32,412 nt of DNA from Candidatus Laterigemmans baculatus (GTDB lineage Bacteria > Planctomycetota > Planctomycetia > Pirellulales > Pirellulaceae). Numbering within the stretch: the stretch's first letter is position 1; each line of letters opens with the position of its first letter. Where the stretch lies: the NCBI RefSeq assembly GCF_010367455.1, contig NZ_WRPR01000044.1:1-32412 (forward strand). Direction: 5' to 3'. Of the stretch, positions 7,139-14,994 are shown in pieces. The translations under genes were made by a program, and so were the position numbers. The notes beneath the pieces were generated by a model. It was not told the origin of the DNA, searched no databases, and saw only the letters and a list, made by a program, of their open reading frames with translations.

Positions 7139-9379
7139 TCACTGCTCGATCGCTTCTTTCCAGAGCCGTCCCGCATCGCTCTCGGCCAGGATCTTCAGCG
7201 TTGGTTGGCGACTCCCAGCAGCCTTGCCACGAGCATCGAAGATTCGCTCGGTCACCTGCAGACTCTCCGGCCGCTCACCGAGAACCGTCAGTGAGCCCTC
7301 GGCGGACAAGGCCAGCAGCCCGGGAAGATCCAGGTAGCGCACCGCGCCGGGAAGAAACTGCGAGTGATCGATCGCCGGCGTGCTGGCAAAGCGAAAACCG
7401 TTCGTCTCCAGAACACAGCCGGCGAACCGCTCGGGAGCCAGCGCTCGGGCAATCGCCGCTGCGGGAGCGAGCCCGTCACAGCCGACCAGGCGGATCGGCA
7501 GTCCAGCCGCCGCTTCGGCCCCCGCCTGCCGCTCGGCGTACTGCTGGATCCCTGCGGCTGCCGCAACGAGTTGGCGGGCTTGGCGAACCACCAGCGGCGC
7601 GTTGTACCCATACGTGTAAGCCGCAGCCAACCGATCTTCGCGGACCAGCGGTTGACGCTCTTCGCCGCTCCCTTCCAGCTCCGCCACGACCACCGCCCAG
7701 CCGGCAGCGACCGCGGCCGCAATCCCTTCCCTCGCGGCGGCTTCCGCTTCATCCTCCGCTTGACCCTCGGCCGCATCCGCCGCGTCGGAGCCATTGGAAC
7801 TGAGCAGCGCCGCGCCACCAGGGTGGGCGACCAGCAGCACTCCCCGAGGCTCGGCATCGGAGCGGAGTCCATGCACCGCGACGCGGCGGCCGTCGCCAAA
7901 GATTGCTTCGCCGTGGCCTCGGATCATCCCCGCTTCGCGCGTCTCCGCGGTGGCCTCTTCGCTAATCGAGACCTCAGCCGGTGGAGGACCAAGAACCACT
8001 TTCCAGCCCGCCGCAACCGTTTCGTCAAATTGCTGGCCCCCATCGTTTTCCGCCGCTTCAACCGCCGCTCGCAATGGTTGCTCGGTTTGCTCGGCCCACT
8101 TTCGCAGCAAGCGACGTTCGAAGTCGGTGCCCCCCTCGGGCCGTGGATGCGATTCGCTCCAGACCGTCAGCTCCGCTTCGCCGAGCCGCTCGAAGTCAGA
8201 TTCGAGCACCGGCATCTCCAACCCCAGCTCAAAAGCTTTGTTGATAAAGCCATACATCGCCGTGCGACTGACATGGTTGTAGTTGTGGCCGTAGTGCACC
8301 GCCGGGTGGAGCGCGACAGCGTCCCCGGCGTTCCACAGTCCATAGAGTTGCTTGAGTTCCGGAAACCCATCCTCCGGCATCGTCCGCGTCCAATCGTCCG
8401 CGGCGGTCAGCCCCAACGGACGAGGAGCGATCGCCGCTGCAATCTCCACGTTGCCGGTCCCATCCCGGAGCAGGCAAGCATTCTCGCAGGTGCAGCCTCC
8501 CTGCATGCCGGTGCTGACCATGACGGCCGGGAAAGCGGCAGCAATCCGCTCGTCGATCGCCGCCGCGATGAAGCTCTGCGTGCCGCCGCCGCTGGCTCCG
8601 GTGATCGCGATCCGCTCGGCGTCCACCTGCGGAAGCTTTCTTAGCACCTCGAGCGCCGTCAGCGAGTGAATCGTTTGCAATGCCATCGACGATTGCAGAT
8701 GCCCTTCGGCGAGTGGGCTATAGAGCAACCATCCGGCCTCGGTGGGCTGATTCTCCTCGGCCGACTGGCGAGCGTAGCGGTGGGCCCGCTCAAAGGAGAT
8801 CTGACTGCTGTCGGCATAACCCAGCATGTCATAGAGCAACACGGTGCAGCCCATTCGCGCCAGCTGCACGCAGCGGGCCTGAATTGGGGAACGAGCCGCG
8901 GCCATGTACCGCTCAGCACCGCTGGCAATCTGATTGCGCGCCGCCGGCTCCCCGGCATCATGGAACCGTCCCTCAGGCCAGTGGCCGTGCGGACAGAGAA
9001 TCCCCGGCCCCGGTTCGGCACGCGGCGGATAAGGTCGATACAAACTGCCGGTCACATGCAAGCCGTGCAAACTCTCGATCGTGATCGGCGCGACCGAATA
9101 GCCGGGTGCTTCCTGCGTGGCGGCAAACACCCGCTCCTCGCCGATCCACGGCTCCGCATCGGAGACCGTGGGCATCGGCCAGATTCCACAGGCGACCCGA
9201 ATTCGCTGCCGCACCTCCGCCGCCCGCTCTTTCCACGCGTCAAGCGACTCCGGGGGCGTGAAGGGAAAGTGACTGTCGAGGGTGCGAAGCGGCGGCGGGT
9301 CCGCTCCACGCACCGCGGCCAGCGGCAGAGGAACGATCGTAGCCAAGATGATCGACGCGGTGAGCAAGCAACGGGTCAC
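7139..9379 (-). CDS. Exported two-domain alpha/beta hydrolase, acetylxylan-esterase-like
   Basis: The product is 746 residues with a signal peptide (MTRCLLTASIILATIVPLPL, cleavage near ADP at 26-28). The first domain (about 30-400) is an alpha/beta hydrolase of the acetylxylan esterase/dienelactone hydrolase type. The nucleophile elbow GASGGG has Ser263, an acid candidate lies at Asp328-329, and the catalytic histidine candidate is in HYGHNYNH (His365 or His369). A second, shorter hydrolase-like domain (about 490-746) has VLLVAHPGG and LVGCDGLAP, with Cys where the nucleophile would be, so it is probably not catalytic. An Ala/Glu/Asp-rich loop interrupts it. It probably deacylates carbohydrate in the periplasm, consistent with the nearby sulfatase. 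The start is a GTG with a GAGAGGTG ribosome-binding site. The oxidoreductase gene follows directly, suggesting one transcript. Confidence 0.82.
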   Translation of the reverse strand: MTRCLLTASIILATIVPLPLAAVRGADPPPLRTLDSHFPFTPPESLDAWKERAAEVRQRIRVACGIWPMPTVSDAEPWIGEERVFAATQEAPGYSVAPITIESLHGLHVTGSLYRPYPPRAEPGPGILCPHGHWPEGRFHDAGEPAARNQIASGAERYMAAARSPIQARCVQLARMGCTVLLYDMLGYADSSQISFERAHRYARQSAEENQPTEAGWLLYSPLAEGHLQSSMALQTIHSLTALEVLRKLPQVDAERIAITGASGGGTQSFIAAAIDERIAAAFPAVMVSTGMQGGCTCENACLLRDGTGNVEIAAAIAPRPLGLTAADDWTRTMPEDGFPELKQLYGLWNAGDAVALHPAVHYGHNYNHVSRTAMYGFINKAFELGLEMPVLESDFERLGEAELTVWSESHPRPEGGTDFERRLLRKWAEQTEQPLRAAVEAAENDGGQQFDETVAAGWKVVLGPPPAEVSISEEATAETREAGMIRGHGEAIFGDGRRVAVHGLRSDAEPRGVLLVAHPGGAALLSSNGSDAADAAEGQAEDEAEAAAREGIAAAVAAGWAVVVAELEGSGEERQPLVREDRLAAAYTYGYNAPLVVRQARQLVAAAAGIQQYAERQAGAEAAAGLPIRLVGCDGLAPAAAIARALAPERFAGCVLETNGFRFASTPAIDHSQFLPGAVRYLDLPGLLALSAEGSLTVLGERPESLQVTERIFDARGKAAGSRQPTLKILAESDAGRLWKEAIEQ

Positions 9380-9718
9380 GCGGCACCTCTCTCGGTGGAG
9401 CTCGGATCAGTCGGACTCAGATCTGCCAAATACGGAACTGCCAAATACGGAACTGCCAAATACGGATCCGCCAAAGTTGGATCCGTTCAGGCGGCTCACA
9501 GCGTAGAGCACCAGGCATCGCCCGGCAACAAAATGATCAGTCGAGCGTGGCCCGCGTCCGGCCAGTGTGAGCCGTAGGCGCTAGCCTCGGGCCTCGCGGC
9601 ACCCGGTTTTCCACTGCAGTACCCGCGGCTAACGAGAATTATTCATCAGCCGCCGGGCGCTAGCCCCCGGTTTCCAAAAAATGCGGGGATAACCGGACGC
9701 TAGCGCGTGGCGGCTGAT
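9380..9718. other. Intergenic region with a 15-bp repeat and palindromic elements
   Basis: No gene is supported here. From 9423 to 9482 there are four 15-bp tandem units of ctgccaaatacggaa. From about 9567 to 9600 there is a phrase, gagccgtaggcgctagcctc, that recurs near 19466 and, inverted, near 19573-19595. From 9644 the 76-bp palindromic element begins and runs to the ctaG stop codon. The upstream region of the esterase gene, including its promoter, must lie in the first part. The palindrome is well placed to end the respiratory transcript. Confidence 0.7.
9423..9482. repeat. 15-bp tandem repeat, four units, intergenic
   Basis: Units start at 9423, 9438, 9453 and 9468. The first three are nearly identical (ctgccaaatacggaa) and the fourth is diverged (ccgccaaagttggat). 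It lies about 45 bases upstream of the esterase start and has the same 15-bp period as the in-frame repeats found in four genes of this window. Confidence 0.9.
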
Positions 9719-9719
9719 T
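9644..9719. repeat. 76-bp REP-like palindromic element, copy 1
   Basis: The ends catcagccgccgggcgctag and ctagcgcgtggcggctgatt are inverted relative to each other around an A-rich centre (ccaaaaaatg). The element ends at the stop codon of ctaG and could form the 3' hairpin of the respiratory transcript. Its reverse complement occurs almost base for base at 19600-19675. Confidence 0.88.
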
Positions 9720-10672
9720 TAACACACTGTTTCGTAACGCCCCGCTCGCTCCAGTCCCTGAATCCAACTTGCAAACAATCCTGCTGCGACCACGATATAC
9801 ACCGCGCAGGCCGGCATCCACATGATCGCGCCAGCCAATTGCTGGTCTTCGAGTGGACTTAGATTCCACAGCTCCGTCCGGCCTTCGTAGATCGGATACC
9901 AATGCTGGGGTGCGAGCGTCATAAAGATACCCAACACCATTGCATGCAAGGAGGTTGTAAACAGATACAGCACTCCCAAGCCGGGATTAAGCCGCAGATG
10001 GCGGCGGTGGTCGATCGCAATCCGCCAAAAGAGACAAGCCGTCAGAAAGAAGGAGAGATGTTCAATGTCATGGACCAGCGGATCGACGAGCGCCCACTGG
10101 TACAGCACCGGCAGATGCCAGCCCCAAAGCACCACCGCGTGCAGCAGCCAAATCCACCATGGATTCCATGATGCCCTCCACAGCTCGCCGGCCACACGAT
10201 TCCACTGCGGCCAATCGCCGACGAGCGATCGCCAGCGGCGGGGCAGAGCCCAAACGGCTGCCAACCCGGGAGCGCCGAGCACCATCAGTGGAGCGGCGAC
10301 CGCCATCAGGACCATGTGCTGCGTCATATGGACCCACGAGAGATCGTCGCTGAGCACGTCGAGCGGCGACAGGAGGGCGAGACAGACCGCGGCGAGCCCC
10401 GCGGCCAGGGCGGCCGCACGCCATACAGGTATCCCGCGTCCCACTCCCGCACGCCGCCACAGCCGATACAACCCCGTGCCGAACCATGCGGCGAGTAGCC
10501 CCAGAACGAACACGACCAAGCCGTCGACGTGCCACGCCTGCCACCATGCATCCCCAGCTCGGTAGCCACTTGGATGCGCCTCGGCGACGCCACCCCCGCC
10601 CGCCACGATGGCAAGCGAACCGATCCGGCTCAGCTTGGATACTCGGCCGTTCACCCCGATCCTGCCCCCCAT
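9719..10672 (-). CDS. ctaG: Cytochrome c oxidase assembly protein CtaG (Caa3_CtaG family)
   Basis: The product is 317 residues, a polytopic membrane protein of the bacterial CtaG family linked to CuB delivery to caa3-type oxidases. The family motif is the run SPLDVLSDDLSWVHMTQHMV, with histidine and methionine residues suited to copper. It is followed by MVLMAVAAPLMVLGAPGL and a histidine-rich pair, WGWHLPVLYQWAL and HDIEHLSFFLTACLFW. About seven membrane segments are apparent. This family is not the same as the Cox11-type protein also called CtaG. I prefer the ATG at 10672, which lies 5 bases after the upstream stop. A TTG at 10684 would overlap that stop instead. It is the last gene of the respiratory operon, which fits an assembly role for the fused oxidase encoded upstream. 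Confidence 0.9.
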   Translation of the reverse strand: MGGRIGVNGRVSKLSRIGSLAIVAGGGGVAEAHPSGYRAGDAWWQAWHVDGLVVFVLGLLAAWFGTGLYRLWRRAGVGRGIPVWRAAALAAGLAAVCLALLSPLDVLSDDLSWVHMTQHMVLMAVAAPLMVLGAPGLAAVWALPRRWRSLVGDWPQWNRVAGELWRASWNPWWIWLLHAVVLWGWHLPVLYQWALVDPLVHDIEHLSFFLTACLFWRIAIDHRRHLRLNPGLGVLYLFTTSLHAMVLGIFMTLAPQHWYPIYEGRTELWNLSPLEDQQLAGAIMWMPACAVYIVVAAGLFASWIQGLERAGRYETVC

Positions 10673-10677
10673 CGCGC

Positions 10678-11106
10678 TCAGCAATCCCGCAGGAAATACA
10701 AGATCGGCAGCGCCTCGACCACGATAATGAACACGAAGATCGCTCCAGCCATCACGCCGCTGCGAGCCATAAACACGCGGCCGTCGCTAGCCGCGGAACT
10801 GGAGGCAGCAGCGTCGCCGAGCAAACGACGTTTGATCCTTAGCGCGATCAGCGTGGAGGCGACCGCCACGGCCAGCGTGAGGAGGGTGACTAGAATCTCC
10901 AGCCAAGCAACTCCCGAAAGCCCTATCCAGTCGATCGTACGAAACGGACTGACGCAGCCAAACTCTGCGACTCCGTACGACAACAACAAGTGCAGCGTCC
11001 AGGCCACAGCACCGCCGAGCACCGAAAACCACAGCTGAAACCGATGGACCTGAATGTATTCGCGATTTTCCCCCACCGGCGACGCATCCACGGGTGAATT
11101 CTCCAC
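10678..11106 (-). CDS. Small membrane protein of the oxidase operon, unknown
   Basis: The product is about 142 residues with three clear membrane segments: FQLWFSVLGGAVAWTLHLLL, then GVAWLEILVTLLTLAVAVAS, then GVMAGAIFVFIIVVEALPIL. A short polar Ala/Ser loop lies between the second and third. I do not recognise the family. Position between coxAC and ctaG suggests an accessory or assembly subunit of the oxidase, but this is inferred from location only. The start is uncertain. A GTG at 11106, 5 bases after the coxAC stop, is preferred. An upstream ATG at 11181 would make 167 residues, but its first 25 codons overlap coxAC out of frame and encode an Arg-rich stretch. Confidence 0.72.
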   Translation of the reverse strand: MENSPVDASPVGENREYIQVHRFQLWFSVLGGAVAWTLHLLLSYGVAEFGCVSPFRTIDWIGLSGVAWLEILVTLLTLAVAVASTLIALRIKRRLLGDAAASSSAASDGRVFMARSGVMAGAIFVFIIVVEALPILYFLRDC

Positions 11107-11111
11107 AAGGA

Positions 11112-13619
11112 TCAAAGAACGTATGGTGAGAGATACAACGTCGTAAAAGTACAGACGCCGGCGACGACCACGAAGTACCACAGCAGCGACGTGACCTGCA
11201 TCTGCAACTTCATCGACCCCTCGCGATCTTCATGTTCGCTCCAGACTCGGATTTGAGCACTCCCCACCAAAGCGAGACCGGCGAGCGTCAGTAGGCTGAT
11301 GAAGATCGAATGCAGGTAAAACAAAGACCCATAGGCATGGTCGCGATGGGAGAACGGCAACTGCACGAGTCCGTACACCGCGAGCGCTAAGAACGCAGCA
11401 CCACTGAGTACCACCAGCGTGAACGCGAACTGAATCGCGTTGGCCTTGCCCCCTCGGAACGCCCGGTTCGCCCAAAAAAGTCCCGCCCCACTCACCAGCA
11501 GCGTCCCGTAAGTGATCGCCGGGCCGAGCAGGGCAGGGGGGTCGAGCCCTGTCTGCGGCCACTCTGACGCGTACAGCCGGATGTAGAAATAGGCATAGGT
11601 CAGGGCGGCAAGCGCGGTGGCGAGGATCGTCAGGAGGCAGATCGTTCCCCACCAGACGGTCGAGCGACTTCCGGTAACGAGAATGGGCAGCCCCTCGCGG
11701 CGTCCCAACTCGCTCGACCGGAGCATCGCGATCACGTGGCGATCGGGCCACAGCCACTTGGCGAGCACCCCTAAAGCGAACACGGCCGCGACCAGCGTCA
11801 CCAAAAAAAGTTTGGTGAGCACCGCTAGGAATGCGATCAACAGCCCCAGCGAGACCAGCAGCGGCCTGTAGCTCGGTCCCGGCAAATACTGGATGCCCTG
11901 CGGGGTCGCGTTGACCGCTTCGGTGATCAGGTTTCCCCGCCACGCGGTCGGCTGGCCCCACAACACCTCGCTCGCCCGCTCCGCCAAATCGCCCTCGCTC
12001 CCCTTGGGCTCACGGTGCCAGCAGGGATGCCGCCCGCGGACGACCGGCGGTGCCAAAAACATGTACGAGGGAGGTGGCGAGCTGATGCTCCACTCGAGCG
12101 TGTCGCCATTCCAGGGATTTTCTCCGGCACGCTCACCCACGAGCAGACTTACGAGCAAGTCGAACAGGAAGATTAGAAAAGCGAATCCAAAGACAAAGGC
12201 ACCGATGGTTGCCAACACGTTGTGCCCCTCGATACCCAAGCTCTCGGGAAACGTATAAACGCGGCGTGGCATGCCCCAAAACCCCATGAGATGCATGGGG
12301 AAGAAGGTCGCATGAAAACCCACGAAAGCGGCCCAGAAGCTCGCATGCCCCAGCAGAGGATTGAGCATCCGGCCGGTGATCTTCGGAATCCAATAGTACA
12401 GCCCACCCATTAACGGAAAGACGGCACCACCGATCAACACATAATGGAAGTGAGCGACGATGAAGTAGGTGTCATGGACTTGCCAGTCGAACGGCACGAT
12501 GGCAATCATCACGCCGGTCATGCCCCCCATGACGAAGATCACCAAAAACCCCAGGATGAACATCAGCGGCGGCTCGAGCGAGGGGCGTCGTCCCCAAAGC
12601 GAAGCGATCCAGGCGAAGACCTGAGCACCGCTGGCCAAAGCGATCATCAAACTTGCGGCCGCAAAGAAGCTGAGTGAAAGCTCGGGCAGTCCCGTCGTAT
12701 ACATGTGGTGCGCCCACAGCCCGAAGCTGACAAACGCTGTCACTAGAATTGCAACGGTGATGATCGTGTAACCGAGAAGCCGTCGCGAATAGGTGCCCAC
12801 GATGGTCGAGACGATTCCGGTTGCGGGCAGGAAGATGATATACACTTCCGGATGCCCAAAGAACCAGAATAGATGCTGCCACAGCAGATTGCTGCCGCCC
12901 CGGTTGGGATTGAAGAATTGCGTTCCCGCCGTGCGGTCCAGCTCCAGCAGTAACGTCGCCACCAGCAGCGTTGTGAATGCGAACAGGCTCATCACGCCGA
13001 CCGCCAACATGGTCCACGCAAAGATCGGCATCCGCCCCAGCGTCATTCCGGGAGCGCGAAACTTGAGCACGGTCACGACGATCTCGACTGCCGCTACGAT
13101 CCCCGAAAGTTCGACCAGGCTCAGCCCCAGCGCCCAAAAATCCATCCCCATCCCCGAATACCGACTGGCCGACAGCGGCGTATAAGCGAACCAGCCCGCA
13201 TTGGGAACATCACCGACAAAAAAACTCGCGTAGAATACGAGCCCGCCAAACAGATAGGTCCAGTAGCCGAATGCGGAGAGTCGAGGAAACGCCAGATCGC
13301 GTGATCCGAGCATGATCGGAAGAAAATAAACCGCCAGCCCTTCCAGCATCGGCACCGCAAACAAAAACATCATCGTCGAGCCGTGCATGGTGAACAGCTC
13401 GTTGTAGGTCTGCGGGCTGAGGAAGGTGTTTTCCGGTACCGTCAGCTGGATCCGCATCAACAGCGCCAGCACTCCTCCGATCAAAAAGAATGCAAAGGCG
13501 GTGACCATGAAGCGAACGCCAAGCAGGCGGTTGTTCACCACCGAAAACCAACCCCAAAACCCAGAGGGCTTGCGCCAAATCTGGTGGAGTTGCTCGGATG
13601 CCTCTTTGACGTCCTTCAC
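11112..13619 (-). CDS. Cytochrome c oxidase subunit I-III fusion (CoxA-CoxC)
   Basis: The product is 835 residues. Residues 1-560 are heme-copper oxidase subunit I, and about 600-835 are subunit III, which adds helices that stabilise proton pumping. Subunit I has the heme a ligand in ELFTMHGSTMM (His79), the CuB site in FGHPEVY (His256, cross-link Tyr260) and HH at 304-305, and heme ligands in HDTYFIVAHFHYVL (His390, His392). Glu258 (D-channel end) and Asp108 in GSRDLAFPR indicate an A1-like D channel. The K-channel region reads SGAQVFAWIASLW, where Gln replaces the usual Lys of GIKVF. A polar insert with SPPPSYMF links the two parts. The start is a GTG overlapping the coxB stop as GTGA, with AGGGAAGAGGA before it, so translation is coupled. 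Confidence 0.93.
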   Translation of the reverse strand: MKDVKEASEQLHQIWRKPSGFWGWFSVVNNRLLGVRFMVTAFAFFLIGGVLALLMRIQLTVPENTFLSPQTYNELFTMHGSTMMFLFAVPMLEGLAVYFLPIMLGSRDLAFPRLSAFGYWTYLFGGLVFYASFFVGDVPNAGWFAYTPLSASRYSGMGMDFWALGLSLVELSGIVAAVEIVVTVLKFRAPGMTLGRMPIFAWTMLAVGVMSLFAFTTLLVATLLLELDRTAGTQFFNPNRGGSNLLWQHLFWFFGHPEVYIIFLPATGIVSTIVGTYSRRLLGYTIITVAILVTAFVSFGLWAHHMYTTGLPELSLSFFAAASLMIALASGAQVFAWIASLWGRRPSLEPPLMFILGFLVIFVMGGMTGVMIAIVPFDWQVHDTYFIVAHFHYVLIGGAVFPLMGGLYYWIPKITGRMLNPLLGHASFWAAFVGFHATFFPMHLMGFWGMPRRVYTFPESLGIEGHNVLATIGAFVFGFAFLIFLFDLLVSLLVGERAGENPWNGDTLEWSISSPPPSYMFLAPPVVRGRHPCWHREPKGSEGDLAERASEVLWGQPTAWRGNLITEAVNATPQGIQYLPGPSYRPLLVSLGLLIAFLAVLTKLFLVTLVAAVFALGVLAKWLWPDRHVIAMLRSSELGRREGLPILVTGSRSTVWWGTICLLTILATALAALTYAYFYIRLYASEWPQTGLDPPALLGPAITYGTLLVSGAGLFWANRAFRGGKANAIQFAFTLVVLSGAAFLALAVYGLVQLPFSHRDHAYGSLFYLHSIFISLLTLAGLALVGSAQIRVWSEHEDREGSMKLQMQVTSLLWYFVVVAGVCTFTTLYLSPYVL

Positions 13620-14788
13620 TCCTCTTCCCTTTCATACTGCAGGCTTTGCAGATAACTCACGATCGCTTCGATCTCCTCGGCCGGAGCATGCGTTGGGGGC
13701 ATATTCACCCCAGGTTTGATCGCTTGCGGGTTGGCTACCCATGCCAGCAAATTTTTTCGCGTATTAGGAATCGTCGCCGCACCTAGCGTTGGTCGGCTGC
13801 CGATGTAGGTCAGGTCCGGCCCAGCTTGCCCCACCGCGCGAGTCCCCGCGATGGCGTGACACGCGGCACAGCCGTGGCGGAAGAAGGCGCTACGGCCAGC
13901 CGCGACGCGAGGCGAGGCGTAGCGGTCGGCGACTTCGCTGTCCCCCAACTCGCTGTCCGCTAACTCGCTGTCCGCTAACTCGCTGTCCGCTACCTCGCTG
14001 TCCGCTAACTCGCTATCCGCCAACTCGCTGTCCGCTGGGGCGTCGCCCGGGCGTTGTTGTCCGGCAATCCAGGCGGCGAATTCTTCGGGCGGTAGCGCTT
14101 CGACCGTCAGCGCCATGTGAGCGTGCTGCAGTCCGCAGAACTCCGCGCACTGGCCGCGGAACACTCCCGCGCGCTCCGCTTCGATCCAGAACGCACTGGT
14201 CTGGCCAGGCAGCAGATCCCGTTTTCCGTGCAGCTGCGGCACCCAAAAACTATGGATCACGTCGGCCGAAGTGAGCTCGAGCTGGACCGGTTCGCCGACC
14301 GGAATATAGATTTCGTTGGCCGTCACGATTCCCTGCCCGGGATACTCGATCTCCCACCACCAGCGATGGCCGACGACGCGGATGGTGAGCCCGGTATCGG
14401 GCTGGTGCAGGGCAACGGTCGTGGTCAGCGAATAAATCAGCAGGGGAACGAGGATCACTGCCGGAAGAATCACGCCGCCGACCAGGATGAACGCCCGCCC
14501 CTGGTAGCGTGCCCGGCGACCGAGAGGATTGCGGCGGAAAATCGCCAGCGCCGTCAGCACGAACACGGCCAGCGTATAGAGCCCGAGAATCGTCAGCAGC
14601 ACCCACCACAGCTGGGCCACCGCCTCCGCGGCGGGACCGGCGGGATGCAGCGACGACTGCACGCGGTCCCCCTGGCATCCCGACAAAAGCAGCGCCACGC
14701 CAGCCCAGGGCACGAGCTGAAGGGACCTGCGTCGAACCGGTCTCGGCCGAGGAAGGCTCGACTCTGCCAGCAAGCTGCTCTTCAACAT
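13616..14788 (-). CDS. Cytochrome c oxidase subunit II fused to cytochrome c (caa3-type)
   Basis: The product is 390 residues. A lipobox LLLSGC puts lipidated Cys at 38, followed by two membrane segments (about 58-85 and 98-122). The CuA domain has His179, Cys214, Glu216, Cys218, His222 and Met225 in the run GQCAEFCGLQHAHM, preceded by the aromatic WWWE patch (143-146). A linker of about 35 residues, ELADS repeated seven times, then leads to a cytochrome c domain with CAACH (307-311) and a likely distal Met in NMPP. It accepts electrons into heme c and passes them via CuA to subunit I. The linker is encoded by 15-bp tandem repeats. The frame is open to 15535, but the ATG at 14788 has a GGGAGGG ribosome-binding site, so the longer form is rejected. 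That site lies inside a palindromic repeat. Confidence 0.93.
   Translation of the reverse strand: MLKSSLLAESSLPRPRPVRRRSLQLVPWAGVALLLSGCQGDRVQSSLHPAGPAAEAVAQLWWVLLTILGLYTLAVFVLTALAIFRRNPLGRRARYQGRAFILVGGVILPAVILVPLLIYSLTTTVALHQPDTGLTIRVVGHRWWWEIEYPGQGIVTANEIYIPVGEPVQLELTSADVIHSFWVPQLHGKRDLLPGQTSAFWIEAERAGVFRGQCAEFCGLQHAHMALTVEALPPEEFAAWIAGQQRPGDAPADSELADSELADSEVADSELADSELADSELGDSEVADRYASPRVAAGRSAFFRHGCAACHAIAGTRAVGQAGPDLTYIGSRPTLGAATIPNTRKNLLAWVANPQAIKPGVNMPPTHAPAEEIEAIVSYLQSLQYEREEE
13929..14033. repeat. 15-bp tandem repeat within coxB, seven units
   Basis: Seven units start every 15 bases from 13929, with the consensus gctaactcgctgtcc. They encode the Asp-Ser-Glu-Leu-Ala repeat between the CuA and heme c domains. 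Units 3 and 4 are identical, and the others differ at one to four positions. Confidence 0.95.
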
Positions 14789-14994
14789 TACCCTCCCCTC
14801 GGGAGGGTCGGGCTCTAAGGCCCGGGGAGGGCCAATTGAGATCCCCTTCGCTCGTCGTTTGACGCTGCGGATGGCCCTCCCCGCTCGTTCCTCGCGACCC
14901 TCCCGGGGGGAGGGTGTTGCGCGTGGTCTCTGACAGAGACTTGGCGGCGCGAGGCGACGCTGGGGAGCGGCTGCGGTGGGCGTTAGATTCGGCA
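14789..14994. repeat. G/C-rich interspersed palindrome between cytochrome b and coxB
   Basis: An outer inverted pair at 14790-14810 and 14895-14915 (accctcccctcgggagggtc and its near complement) encloses an inner pair at 14824-14834 and 14872-14882. The outer right arm recurs at the far end of the window (32202-32221). On the minus strand the last bases of this element, GGGAGGG, form the coxB ribosome-binding site. The remaining 14916-14994 has no recognised feature. Confidence 0.8.

Noticed and set aside
7364-8644. 426-codon plus-strand frame opposite the esterase
   Set aside because: Antisense to a gene with signal peptide and catalytic motifs, and its sequence is Arg-rich without any domain.
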